A stretch of 64,000 nt of DNA from Sphagnum compactum (Eukaryota; Bryophyta; Sphagnopsida; Sphagnales). Shown in pieces: positions 12,246 to 24,570 of this stretch. The notes below the pieces were generated by a model. That model searched no databases. It had not been told where the DNA came from and worked only from the letters and a program-made list of their open reading frames with translations. Both the position numbers and the translations under genes were made by a program. Location: contig OZ234502.1 in the NCBI GenBank assembly GCA_965153455.1, positions 6,851,495-6,915,494 of the forward strand, written 5' to 3'. Positions within the stretch are counted from its first letter, which is position 1; each line of letters starts with the position of its first letter.

Positions 12246-12839
12246 TGGTAAGTGCAAAAACCATTAAAATTTGTTTTTTTCTACTAACAAAAAATACAAA
12301 ATGTATTCTCAATAATACTTACAACACATACAGTTTGTTGTTTTAACTTTTTTGGGTTCATTTGTAAATCATATTCACACATTTTCTCATTTCAATTATT
12401 GATCCATTCTTTTCTAGATTTTGAATTACTTTAATAAACAAAATTTGTGATCAAAGTTTAATTCTTCCTTTAGAAAACACAATAGTTTCAAAGTATGTTC
12501 AATGTTTTTTCATTAATATTGTATTGTTCTATTTATATTCATAATTGAATATTTCAAACATCTATAGTATAAAATGTAAAAGTCAAAAATGAAAAACAAG
12601 AAAATTTGTGGTTCATAGCCCAACATTATTCTCTCTCTTTTCTACTCTCGAACAACTCTCTAAGTTGTCTTTGTGTGAAAAAAACAATTTCCCAACCTCC
12701 ATCAAAATCCAAAACTACATTATAACTATTTTCCTTCTAAAAATAATTTGAAAATCAAATTGATCTGGTTTTGATCTTGTCAAACCAATGAAATGTTTTC
12801 ATCCAGCCTGGTTAAAACTCCACCATTCATTTGGTAACA
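12246..12839 (-). repeat. Right LTR (5' LTR of the minus-strand element), intact
   Basis: The 594-bp uninterrupted copy starts TGGTAAGTGC and ends TTGGTAACA on the plus strand. It is followed by the ACATT duplication. It aligns with both halves of the left LTR, for example the shared stretch around ACTTACAACACATACA (12320, 2729). Confidence 0.82.
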
Positions 12840-12990
12840 ACATTGTGCAAAAAAATGAAACATGAAGAATAAAAGCACCAAGATAAATAATGTGTTGAGA
12901 AAATATAACCTCAAAATGCACACACATAAAAATATGGTACAAGAAAAAAACACTTTGCTATCAACACAAATGAAAAAGAACTTGATCTCC

Positions 12991-13312
12991 CCAATTGATA
13001 GGGTTATTCACACATAACAAGAAAACAAATGACAATGAAAAAACACAAATTACTAAAAGGTTAAAAGAAAAACAAGTTGATCTTATAAGCGATGTGCAAA
13101 TCTTATGAATAAACAAATCCATTGTGGCATTAGAAACACACGAAACAACAAAAACGACATTTCAAAAACATAAGCAATAGAGTAAACAACACGTTTAAGA
13201 AAAAACCATAACAAAAGTAGATGAAGCAAACAATTCTTGTGTTGCCTTGTAAAAACAAAAGAATCACAAAAGTCACAACACTTTTAATGTTGAAAAAGTA
13301 AAACAGATGTTG
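12991..13312. repeat. Unit of a ~322-bp diverged repeat family
   Basis: The unit runs from CCAATTGATAGGGTTATT to the next CCAATTGATAGGGCTATT at 13313. Landmarks kept in the other copies (15340-15596 and from 15597) include ACAAATGACAATGAAAAAA, AAAAGCAAATTGATCTTG/AAACAAGTTGATCTTAT and ACAAAAGTCACAACACTTTT-like words in the same order. This could be an old satellite or repeats internal to a transposon. Confidence 0.55.
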
Positions 13313-14135
13313 CCAATTGATAGGGCTATTGATGTAAGATGAAAGTAAGTGATACTAGAAAAAAATACCAATGTTGGGTGGTTTTTTTTGGGAAGTGCAA
13401 GGTTTAAGTTTTAAGATAGATTTAAAGAACTTCATTAGTTATTTTGAAAAAAATTCATCTTGAAAAAACTTGAGCAAGATTTCAAAATTTTTGAAAAAAA
13501 CATTCTAGCCGATTTTCAAAGTGCTAGTTCCTACACACTTCATACCAACTAGTTTTCAAAGGTGGTTTTCACATACCAACTAATAAAAGTTCAATTATTT
13601 TAAACTTTAATTTTTTTAAATATCAAAAAATGATTAATTTTTTGAAAAAAAATTTAATAGAAGTCCAATTATTTTCAATTGAAATTTTTATTTTAAAAAA
13701 ACTCAAAAAACATACAAATAATAATGAATGATTCTTTTTCCTTCAAAATTTTATATATCCACAATTTCATCTTGTTCAAATGAACTTTCAAATTTTTCTA
13801 ATTCTTTCTATAAATCTAAATAATTTTCAATTAATTTCAGCAAATTGAAGGGTGGCTTACAACTAACTTTAGGATTGTTTGGCGAATTTTTACTCACAAA
13901 ATTCAATCTCTCTAGATTGTTTGATTATAAACAACATCTCCTTAGGTTTGTGAGTATACCCATTAAAGAAAAAATCCTTTTAATTTCAATTTGAAAATAA
14001 AGGATACATCACATGATTTGAGGACTTTTGCCTTCAATGTCTTTCCCATCATCAACATAATAAAAAGACCAACATAATGCATTTCTATTATGATCTCTCC
14101 ACATTTTTTTTTGAACATGCAAAATTTTCAATTTT

Positions 14136-14136
<1 letters not shown>

Positions 14137-14173
<37 letters not shown>
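14137..14173. repeat. Compound (TC)n(TA)n microsatellite
   Basis: An uninterrupted TC run passes directly into a TA run. Confidence 0.9.
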
Positions 14174-17100
14174 TACATTTTTTTCTCTTATACTATTTTT
14201 TATTTGAAGTCTTTCTTTCACAACTTTTTCCTTAGCTATGCCATTGAGATATATTTCGTGTTCATTTTCAATTATGGTTACATTTTCATTTTCACTTGAC
14301 CTTTTTCACAAGAAAAATACTCAACAAGATGGAGAAATTATAACATATATGTTTTGCTAAATGTGGCATTTTTGAAAGTTCAAATTATCTATGTTATACG
14401 AAAATGAAATCCTATAAATTATAAGCATTTACATTGACAAATAACCCACATTTCTTTCCTTTGTTTATCCTTCAAGTATGTATTGTTGAAAAAACAATTG
14501 TGAAAATGTAGGAGGAGCAAAATGCTTGAAAAGTAAAGCTTGCACATAACAAACAATGACATGATTGATGTCAAAAAAAGAAAAAAAAGGAAAAAAGGAA
14601 TTAAAAAAAAAAGAAACATAACAAAAGAAAATAAATAAATAAAGGATATATATATTTATATAAAAGGAAAAAAACGAAAGGGAAAAAAAAAAAGAAACAA
14701 AAAATTAAAAAATTAAAAAAAAAACAAGGAAAAAAAGAAAAAAAAAGAAAAGATTGAAAAAAAACACAAAGAACCATGATGGAAGAAAAAAATAAAAATA
14801 AAATACACAAACTGAAAACACAAAGGGAAAAAAAAACATATTTCTTGGTTGTGGTTGGAGAATTTTGTTGTAAGTGAAAGGAGTTCCTCCTATGCCCACA
14901 ACAAAAGTTCTTCTTAGACCTACACAAAATAAGTTAGGGGGAAGGTATTAATCTAACAATGCAACAATACATCAATTCATAATGCTCAATGACAAAAAAA
15001 TGTTTAATGATAGTTTATATAAGGAGGGTGTCGTGAAGAAAAACAATTTGCTTTCACAATAGGTTTGAAGCCTGCGATGTTACTTCTCCTTCAAATCTTA
15101 ATTAAAAAGAACTTTCAACCCTAACTACTATCCCTAGGCTTGTTATTATTATATATATAATACCTTGACATAGTGTGAAAAAAAAAACCAATTTTCAAGT
15201 TATTGATTTTCAATCCAATGAAAACTTGCAAGCATGTTTCTCACAATAGGTGATACTTTGAAATATTCAAGGTGAAAATCGTTTAGAAACCCTCTCTGAT
15301 TTTCACCTTTTTTTGATACCCACCTAATATTGAAAAATACATGTTGCTAGGAAGTAAAAAGAAAAACAAGTTATGTCGCAAGTAATGCACGAATTTTGCA
15401 CACAAAGAAACATAGTTGTTCTACAATAACCAAAAGAAAAGAAAACTTGCACAACAAGACAAAAACAACACAAATTAAAACACACACATAACAAAAGCAA
15501 ATGAAATAGAGTCAATGCTTGTGTCACCTAACAAAAACAAAGAAACACAAAAGTGATGACATTTGCAATGTCAAATAAACATAAAAAGGATGTCATCAAT
15601 TGATAGGCTTGTCAACACAAAACAAATGACAATGAAAAAATCATATGGAATGAGAAGGTAAGAAGAAAAGCAAATTGATCTTGCTAACAACATGTGGATC
15701 TCACAAACAAAAAAACATCTTGTTGATGTTAGAAGCATGCAATGCAACATAAATAACATTTACAAAACACAAACAACAAATTTAAAAAACACCATAAAAT
15801 GAAAGACATAATAGATGAAATAAATGATGCTTATGTCACCTTGCACAAAAAAAGAGAAAAGAAAAGAAAAAAAGCAATGGCAATTGGTTCATTGACATGC
15901 AAAGAGAGAAACAAACAAAGCAATGGTCGTGACGATGAAGCTTTCAAGTAGCAACCATGAAAACTAACAAAAAGAATGTAAAAAAGAACATGAAAATAAA
16001 TTAGGAAAAAATATTAAGAAATAAAAAAGATTTTTTTTTGAAAGGAAGATATTTTCAATTACTTACACAAAAGAAGGGTCTAGGTTTAATAGCACAAAAA
16101 CTTGAAGCAAATAAAAAGAAAATTAGTGCAATTTGAATTGAAAAGGGTCAGATCTGGATTGGGGTTGATTTGGGGTTTCAATTCCAATCCGAATTCCTAA
16201 TTCCTAGTCCAATTGCAAGGGACCCAAACTAGAAGTTTTCCAACTTGGAGAATCATGATCAAAGCCAAATGGTGGAATTTGTTTTTATTACAACCATGGT
16301 TATGTGTGAACACACATAATTGCGATTTGTGTTAGGCTCACTCTTTGTTGAGTTGTTGTCAAGGACTTCAAAGACCCCAAATCAAATCATAATTTCCGAG
16401 TTCAACGCATGTGGCAAATTCCTTGTTCTCTAATGTAAACCGTGAATTTGCCTCAAGGTTGGGTCATGTATGAATTTCTACGAAGGTATGCACTACCCAC
16501 CATTTGTATGTGCACGGTGTTGCCTAGTTGTAGTCGTGAAGAGTTTTACTATCATAGTACCTTTACCATTTCAGCAAAATACTGCTGAATAATTAATTAA
16601 ATTTTAAATCTTAACAATGAAGACCAAGATGCTGGCCTTGGTAGGTCTGGGGTTCAAACCTTACCTTGATAGTGAAGGCTTGGTGTTGAAGCCACTAATA
16701 GTGAAAATTTTGATTTTATTAAATTTTTGATGTAAATGATAAATAATTTTTAATTTTTTTGAAAACACGAAAAATAATTTAATTTCTACCGAAATGACAA
16801 AGTTACTCTGGAAAACATATCTCAAAACATTATTTTCCCAAGATTTATTTCCTCTGAAGTGGACCTCCAAACCATCCACAAGAGAAAAGAGTCAAATTTG
16901 AGTACGGGTCAGAGAGGACAGTAAACATTTTCTAGAATCGTGTTACGTTTTGGTGACCTCCAAGAACCCAATGTCTAAATACAGAGAGACTTTGGTGTTT
17001 TTCTCCTCAGAATGTGGCAAAAAGGCATCTAAAAAGAATCTTGCAACAATCAAAATAATAAAAAATTGTCTCTTAGATGCAAAATTTCACACAATCTTTT

Positions 17101-17637
17101 TTCTTTTTTTTGGGGCAAAGTGTTTCGTTTGGGACTTCTGTCTCCAGAGATCCTGGGTGTTTCCATATCCATGGCCTACTCAATTTCATCCATGGAGCTT
17201 CACAATTTGTCATCCAAGCAAACAAAAAGATGTCATGAACAAATTGCTTAAAATATCATAATTGGTGGGGAAGGGGCAAATAACAAACTAAACTTTCATC
17301 CAACTATCATAACATTATGTCCATCCAAAATGCTACTGTGATTCATCCATTTTATACTCCCTACCAGCTTGATTATGCCAATTTACTTAATGGCACAGAA
17401 ATTCTACTATTTAATTGAGTTTCTGAAATTTTTAAATAAATAAATATTCAGAAAAAATTCAATTGCACAATACTACTCCCAAATAAGCAGATTACACAAA
17501 TAATAATATGCTGCCTTTTCTGGAGTTTAATTTGTATAAAGAAATGGCAAAATCGGCTTATAAAGCGGAATGGGTAAAAAAAAGTTGTTCCTTTCTTTGC
17601 ATGGTTCGAAACTTCTTGCCAGATTAAGTTACCATAC

Positions 17638-17818
17638 CTGTATTCACAGTAAAACGTTCAGGGTAAAAACCACTACGCTCCCGTGGTGAATAATCAAGGA
17701 TTAACTTTGACATCATCCTTCGAGGTGGAACGATGTCATCCATGAAGTCGTGAGTAGAGGCATTGTAATCGGCAGTGGTCATAACGGACGGCAGTTTATC
17801 ATCCGCTGAGCCGTCCAT
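17638..17818 (-). CDS. Candidate first coding exon of an unrecognised gene
   Basis: From ATG at 17818 the minus strand encodes 60 residues beginning MDGSADDKLPSVMTT and ending SGFYPERFTVNT, then one base before a consensus donor (ACAG|GTATGG). Composition is balanced and unlike the low-complexity ORFs around it. It includes a PPRRMMSKLILDYSPRERSG segment with a basic and hydrophobic mix. The start lies 346 bp from the start of the divergently transcribed F-box gene, as expected for a shared promoter. I could not find a following exon in the next 1 kb to the left. Either the next intron is long, the gene has been truncated by repeats, or this is a chance ORF. I do not recognise a family. Confidence 0.45.
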
Positions 17819-18164
17819 GGGTATCCGTGGATATACCCACCTCCGAACAATTTACAGACGAAGGCGTTTGAAATAGATGAATGAGATGATACCATCCAAC
17901 GAGTGTTGCCGTTTTTGCATCTGGAGGATGGATGAGAAAACTGGGCTGGTTAAATAGACTCGGTGAGGTACGCCAATTTCCATCTCTCTCAATTTCTTTC
18001 AATTCCTCGCTACCACCTTTCGCCACCTCTCCTTTGTAGTTTCGCCGATCGTTTAATCGTGTTTCCTTCCATTTTCTGTAGTTTCGCCACTCCAGGAGGT
18101 TTCGCCACCACCCGTCTCGCCTGCCCGTTGCGAGCTTGCTTCGGGAAGCGAGGGTTTGCGAGCG
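17819..18164. promoter_or_regulatory. Probable bidirectional promoter / 5'-UTR interval
   Basis: These 346 bp separate the candidate minus-strand exon from the F-box gene start. The part next to the F-box gene is C/T-rich (17975-18140) and GC-richer than the flanks, as in many plant core promoters and leaders. I see no clear TATA box. Its promoter role is inferred from position. Confidence 0.4.
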
Positions 18165-21100
18165 ATGGCGATGGAGTTTCTTCCTTCCGTCTTTGTGTCC
18201 CCTGCACTCTCCGGCTGTCGGAACGGCCTCAAAGAAGAAGAAGAAGGGGAAGAAGACGGAGAGAACGAGGTCTTATTCGCCGAGTTTCTCGAATCCGAAG
18301 TCCTTGGCCATGATGCTGACGTTCCTGCTCTTCCTGAGGTATGTTTTTCACGGTCTTCTTTCCCTCTCTGTCTCCTTCTCTCCCTCTGTGTCTGTCTTTC
18401 TCCTATTTTCATTATTTTTGCCTTCCTTGATTTTCCACCCGTGGATCACTCTGTTGAGATGATGGTAAGTGCGTGTCGCGAAGCTTTCCCTGTTTCTCTT
18501 AGAAGATCCTTCGAATTTTTTTTCCTCTCCTGGCTATGTTTTCACATGTGTATTGCGGACGGCCGTTCTCTAGTCCGCGCCGAGGGGTTGGAATAAACAA
18601 CAAACCCTTGCCTCGGTTCGGAATCATGACCATAGCACTCTCTCTTCCGTCTTATTATTTTGTTTGAGGAGCGGTTCCTTGTGGAGGACTTATTCGTCTC
18701 TTTTCTGGCAAGTTTGTAAGTACTCTTGTTTCCTCAAAACAAATCCACCTTTCAGCCCCTGTTGCCGGAGATCTGTCTTCCTTATAAGTAATTCAAGTAG
18801 TGTGGATTATATGTACAGATACAAGCTGTAGTAATACACAAACATAGATGTGTAGCAAGTGGAACCGTTAGTGTTCTTCAAGCTCCCAGTTGTTTGTACG
18901 ATGCCATCTCCAAATGGAACTGATGGTAGTGTGTGAGATGCGGTCTCCTCTCTGTATGAAGCTTCAGAGGGACACATAAGATGGACTATGAGAATCTTGG
19001 TTGTGAGTCGTTTGGTTTATTAGTCTTCTGTAGCCATGCCTTCCAGAGTGCATACAGAGTAAAAGATCTTCAGATCTGTAATGTTTGTGGATTTCTGACT
19101 AAGATTATACCAAGGTTGCCGCTCATGCAACAGCAGGCCATTAGGAAAGAGTATAACATGTTAGAGCCCTGGATCTCTCACGTCTATACTCAAATGATGA
19201 AACAAAACCTCAAAAGGAAATCAGACATGGAGTCACAAGTGTGGGCCAACTTGCTATGTTTTGATGGAAAATGCATGTAGATCATACATGTTTTGCTTGC
19301 TGTCTTTCATGCCTCTTTGATGCAGGACATGTGATATCCATGTTGTGATATCATTCCTTGTCAGGAAGTCTCTCAAGGAAAGTGCTTCGTCCCATAAGAT
19401 GTGGCTTTTCTGTTATGAGTTCTTGAGAAATCAAGTTTTCATGTTGTAAAGGTTTGTAAAGGTCTGCAAGCTTGCAACAAATGTTTACCTGCAGCTTAAT
19501 CAGGTCTTGGGTTAGCAATAGATTATGTAAATGGGATGAACTCTCTCTAGAGAATGATATATCACCTCTGGGAAGTGTCTCCTGTTAATAACTGGAGCAG
19601 TCACCTCCTGCTGTCTGCAGTTTTTCAAACATTTCTTTTTCTTTGAATATGTTTGATATACATATAGTTATATATGTAAGAAAGGTTCAATCCTTTGACC
19701 ACCACTAAACATGGTGCTGGATGCCAGAGCTGGCCCCCATGCAGCCTCCATCAACTGTGGTTCCTGCAAGCCCCTCAAATGCTCACTCCTGGAGCCTGTG
19801 CAACCCCACAATCGGGGTGCCACTGGTACTTCTTCTCTGTACCTCCTGGTAGAGTGGTGGGTGGTGCATCTTTGTATGAGCAATTAGCTCAATAGTGGGT
19901 CATTGTGTGCTGAAAAGGGCTATTGATAGCTCCTCTAGTCACACTAGTGGCTTGATGTGGTCTGTCCTGTTTCTCTTCCATGTGAGTTTTAACAGACCTT
20001 CCTGGATGGTTTGCATATGTGCCTTCTCTTGCAGATTACCCAAGGAGAAATGGATTCTGACCTCACCATCAAGACAGGCAACTTTGGCAGAGTTCCTTCA
20101 GAGCTGTTCCAGAACATTCTTCGATTCCTTTCTTCTGAGGTGTGTTGCCATTGTTACTGGGTTCCTGTATCTTTTATGGTTTGGGTCTATGTGTTGTGAA
20201 TTATCTCTTCTCCTTCACATCAGAAAGTTCATAACTTTCGTTGTCTTTGCAGTTGTTTTTGCATATGTAGATGGACTACTCTCATTCTGATTCACCCCAC
20301 CCCACAGACTGTGAATCAATTTGTGAGTTGGTCAACAAACTTGTTAGCTATATCCCACATCTTTTACTCACACATGGTGATTGATCAAATTACTGCTTAG
20401 GAGAAGCAGTAGGTAATTTTTGTGGGAAATCTGTTGGATAACCCTGTACTCAGCAAAGAATGGTTATTAGCAGGAAGAGTCTAGATTGTGTGTTGTACTA
20501 ATCAAGCTAGATCAGCAGTGCTTGATGTAAATACGTCAATGCAGCAACTGGCCTTTGACAGGTGCTGGCCATCTTCAGTGTGACTTTTGAACGCCTGCTT
20601 GCTAGTTTTGCTGTGAACATTGAGGGCAGAATGTGTATTGAGTTTGATTTGTAACTCTGCTGTTCTATGATATAAAATGGAAGTTCTTGGAATTGAATCC
20701 TCAGGACCTCTCAACGTGTACAAGCGTATGCCGGTTTCTTCGGAAGGCTGCATCTGATGAGGGACTGTGGCGCAGGCTGTGAGTTTTTTCCTTGTCAGCT
20801 CACTTTTGCATTAGCACTATTTTCTCTGTCAAATATGTCTGGTGCTAGTAGAAGGCAGTTTTTGTGATGATTATTTCTATTCGTTTCTGTTTGAGGGTTG
20901 TCAATTTTGCAAATGTTCAATGTCATGCTTTCATCATAACTTCTTCTGTTGTTATTGATATTCCTTTATCATACTGCTGATATGTGGTCAGAGGAGCTAC
21001 AGAGTAGTGTCATCGTGTGCCCTATTAACCTGGCAATGTGTATATTAACCTTCCAATTTGAACCTTTGTTATATGGCAGGTATTGCCTCCGGTGGGGCCG

Positions 21101-22679
21101 GCCACCAAGCTCTGATCGCCGTGGCAAATTACGGGGTTGTACATGGAAGAAGCTTTACTTTGAGGTAGTTTTGCACCAATGTCTTTTCTGCATACTTACT
21201 AGGCTCTATTTAATCAGAAGAACCTTTGTTATATGCCAGGTATTACCTCCAGTGGGGTTGATTGCCTTTATCCAGTGGACTTGACAAAGCACTGTGCAAG
21301 ACATTTGAGAGCTTATTTGTTTGATAATGGAGTAAGAGGGTAATCTGGTGGCTGGTGTTTGGCTGAGCAGCGTGATGAGGCTGATATGGTGGAGTTTGTG
21401 AGGAACACACCAGTTGAATTCCGTGAGTATTATGTCCAGATGCAGGCTGCCAAACGTAGTCAGGCTCCTCTTCCATCTCAGGTTAGTTCTGCAGTAGCAA
21501 GTCTGAATTAAACGGAGTGAAAAGTGAAACATTGGTCTTGTTTGAACACAACATCCTTCGCATCTTTCTTCATCCTGTTTTGACTCTGAGAATGAATATT
21601 GGGTCGGGAATGTAGGTGCATGATGATCTCGTGGTGGTGGATTCATCAATGGCAGACCAAATAACAGCATGGCGACGCAGTCAGAAGCTAGCAGATGTAT
21701 ACCTTGGTGATCATTGGTGTTCTGGGAAAACCTGTTCCTATTATCAGATTGATGATGTATTCTTGTGTGAAAAGACTGGGCGAGCCCACAGTAAGTTTTC
21801 TTCTTTCTGATGTACCAATTGTCTGTCCTTGCTGTTGAGATGACATGTCTCTGCTAGCATTTCCACTGGCAGGGCAGTGGGGAAGTCTACCTGCTAATCC
21901 TCCTGCTTGGTTATGGATGCAGTATGTGATGATTCATGTCGAGAGATTGTTTTGGATCCATCCAATGAGCTACTTGTGTGCACAGTATCTGGGCGTTGCT
22001 TTGATCGTTGGCTCACACCTGCAGAGGAAGATGATGCTGAACCAGTAAGCAACTACATCCTGGGTCCATCAGAAAATGCGAGATGAAGTATGACTTCATG
22101 CTATCTGTTGGCTTGACTGTGGTATCAAGGCAATTATGAACCTTTAGCATCAGCTATTTCGCAACAACTAATGCTTGCAAATGTAATTCAGGGACAGCAA
22201 CAAGCGGATGCAAATGCAGCAGCTGAGGAGGGAGAGCCATTCCTGGGCTCTGGTAGACTTGGTATGTGTCAATGAGTAGGCCGAGTACCTAGTGCAGCCT
22301 ATCTGCAAATTCCAATCCTTGCAGTTGAAAACTTAGGCAAATGCTTGCTTTCCGTTGCCATGATGAGTCACAGAGGAGCTTCAAGGAATTTAAAAAATAT
22401 ACACAGCAGGATAGTGCAAGTGTAGTTGCAAGATCTATATAAAGTTGTCTTACTTCACTTTGAATGTCTTTGAAAGTCTTTGATAATTACTTTGATAATA
22501 AATGAATCATCACAGGGGTTTGAACAATTTTGTGGGAATGCACAGGGCGAGCATATTTGCTGGGTTACAACTGTGCAGATGAACAGGAGCTTGATGAAGT
22601 TGTGAGGTATGATCTAGACATGAATTTGATGAGTTTCATAAGAATCATGTCAGAGATGTGTGCATTGTTTGGCTACTGA
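18165..22679 (+). CDS. SKIP31: F-box protein, SKIP31-like
   Basis: I read nine exons: 18165-18338, 20035-20139, 20705-20778, 21080-21164, 21371-21481, 21616-21790, 21923-22044, 22192-22261 and 22546 onward. All have GT-AG borders and compatible phases. Residues about 76-125 form the F-box ([19 protein letters not shown], then [20 protein letters not shown] and LWRRLYCLRWG). The F-box binds SKP1 in SCF ubiquitin ligases. A Cys-rich C-terminal half follows, with WCSGKTC, ICDDSC and [12 protein letters not shown], then [20 protein letters not shown]. This order recalls Arabidopsis SKIP31. The Cys pairs may bind metal (inference). The start is the first ATG after a C/T-rich leader; a second Met follows two codons later. 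The last exon is unresolved: reading on to TGA at 22677-22679 gives 349 aa, but a donor at 22606/22607 (AG|GTATGA) could lead to a further short exon. Substrate unknown. Confidence 0.8.
21221..21256 (+). repeat. Partial duplicate of exon 4 and its splice acceptor in the next intron
   Basis: This stretch repeats 21061-21096 with only a few changes, including the AACCTTTGTTATATG lead, the CAG|GTATT acceptor and the first codons of exon 4. Used as an exon it would give Leu-Tyr-Tyr-Leu-Gln-Trp-Gly and then TGA, so it cannot replace exon 4. Confidence 0.8.
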
Positions 22680-24535
22680 GATGATCATGTGCGGAATTTA
22701 CTCACAGAGAATGATATCAATGTCCAGTGCTGCACATAACACTAGAGAATTTGGGGGTTGGTGCAGAGAGGTTATATACCCGAGTCACAAAAAATCCCGT
22801 TTCTGTTACCATGGGTGATAACACAAAGATGCATCTCCCTTCAAACACTGGGCAAAATAGGTAGGCATACCTCACATTAGACTTAAAAGCTGTTCTTTCA
22901 ACAGCATTACTGTGCAGTTCAGTGTCTTTCTTGCTGGCTTTTCTTCACTTGCTGGATGTAGAGCCAATGTATCTAATTATCCAGGGGCAGAGGCATTTCT
23001 TTGACATGAAACAGGGATTTTTGGATATTATACAGCAATGGTTTTTTTCCCTCTTTTTTCATGTTAAAATTGTGTACAAGGAGTTTGATACTTGGTGATT
23101 GAAGTCAGCATTGCTCTTCACATGTAGAAGTGTGTACAAGTAGTTAGGGCTTATTTTTCTGCGATTGAAGAATTCTTAACATGTTGGTAGGTGAAAGGGA
23201 AGACAATCCTGTGATGATCCATCAAGTTGCTAGCTCTTCACCTTATATGATTATGACCTTGAACCCTGAACCGTGCATGATGTATTATAGTAAATATTCG
23301 AGTAATTTGTATAGCCAGTTTTGGGGTTGTATTCGTTTGAAAGAGAGTCATCTACTGGTTCCACTTTTAGTTCTGTCAGTTTCACTTCTAATGTGAATAA
23401 AACGGTGTTGGGGTAACACTCTAGATATGAATAGATTGTGGATTATAGTCACTGGTGAGAACCATTCTTGTGATGTGAATCAACCAGTCGATGGTGGGAA
23501 ACACTGGTTAGGCTTTGGAATAGACCTTGGTAAAAACCCATTTCCACCTACCTCATGCAAGACATGTGGTGAGGTTGCAATTATCTTTACTGTTGGTATG
23601 CTTCCTGCATTTCTTGATTGACCAGGCCCTGTTTCCGTTCCATAGTGCATCCAAGTGTGAAGTGAAACCATGTATTCATTCACACTGAAAGCAAAACATA
23701 GTGACCTCTCTGTCTTTCACACCATTATTTTGAATACTTCAAATGGGTGAAGAAACTGTCTGACAATTGAGTTGCCTTCATAAGCCATGATATGCACCGC
23801 TTTGACACATGTGAACACTATGTTGGCTATCAAAGATGTTGAAATTCAGCTTGGCTATCAGATCCAGAGCCGAAGATCAGGGTTAGTAGTTAGTTACTAA
23901 CTACGATAAACTATGATAAGTAATTATTTAGGTTTGGTTTTTTTCAATTTTCTTATATGCATTTAGAGTGATGAAAATTCCTAAACAATTTAAAATTGTT
24001 CTGTGGATATATTTCCACAAGTCTCTTCAAAACTGTACTTGATAATAATTTAAAAAGTGGTTATATTTTTTTGAAAAATAAATTTAGGAATTTTGTGACA
24101 AAAAAAGAATATATGTGAGAAAATATACCCTTTTACAAAAAAGGATGTTGCCTTTTGAACATGTTTTTACACAAAAAAAGAAAAAAACTAGCACCCAGCA
24201 TAATTGGCAAGTAAATTTTAATTTTTTTGATATTTGGATGTGTTGATATCTGACTAATAAATAAATGACCGATATTTGGGAACATTGATATCTAGATTGG
24301 ATTACAAATGTGAAAATTTGATATTCAATTGCAATACTTAAAATTTAAAAAATATATATATATATCTGGCAGACAAAAAAAAAAAGTTGATATGCTTATT
24401 CGATGAATATTCCAAATTTTGTTTTGCCCAACATTGGAAAATAAAGACCCACAATTTGAACTTTTGATGGAAGCCCACAATATCACATTAATTTTGCCTT
24501 TTTTTTCTTTCTTTTTTTCTCTCTCTCTTTTTCTT

Positions 24536-24570
<35 letters not shown>

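Larger units (their letters stand above)
2644..12839 (-). mobile_element. Ty3/Gypsy-type LTR retrotransposon, old, with nested insertions
   Basis: Two diverged direct repeats (2644-4918, itself interrupted, and 12246-12839) both begin TGGTA and end AACA on the plus strand. They are flanked by the identical 5-bp word ACATT at 2639-2643 and 12840-12844, as expected for an integrase target duplication. Read on the minus strand, a primer-binding-like site follows the right LTR and a polypurine tract precedes the left LTR, so the element is transcribed right to left. A decayed gag with a CCHC knuckle lies inside in that orientation. Apart from a palindromic element at 8860-10616 and a possible insert near 5640-6960, little more than 4 kb of internal sequence remains. 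I recognise no protease, reverse transcriptase or integrase in it. It looks like a gag-bearing, pol-less element, or one too decayed to read. Ty3/Gypsy is preferred over Copia because of the gag type and the PBS form. Confidence 0.85.
12845..17637. other. AT-rich intergenic region with diverged repeats
   Basis: No gene is visible. A unit of about 322 bp beginning CCAATTGATAGGG recurs at 12991 and 13313, with diverged copies in 15340-15850. A TC/TA microsatellite lies at 14137-14173. 14580-14840 is a long, almost pure A/G tract on the plus strand. The ORFs here, up to 108 codons, are low-complexity readings of these tracts (for example Phe/Leu-rich on the minus strand) and I do not consider them genes. 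Confidence 0.6.

Noticed and set aside
14601-14927. 108-codon Phe-rich minus-strand ORF as a membrane protein
   Set aside because: It is a reading of an almost pure A/G tract; the apparent hydrophobicity comes from poly-T codons.
18053-18412. 119-codon minus-strand ORF over the F-box first exon
   Set aside because: It is a shadow of the real exon and its C/T-rich leader, rich in Arg, Glu and Ser from GA codons.
18981-19280. 99-codon ORF between exons 1 and 2 of the F-box gene as an exon
   Set aside because: Exons 1 and 2 join in phase without it, no suitable splice borders were seen and it resembles no F-box protein part.
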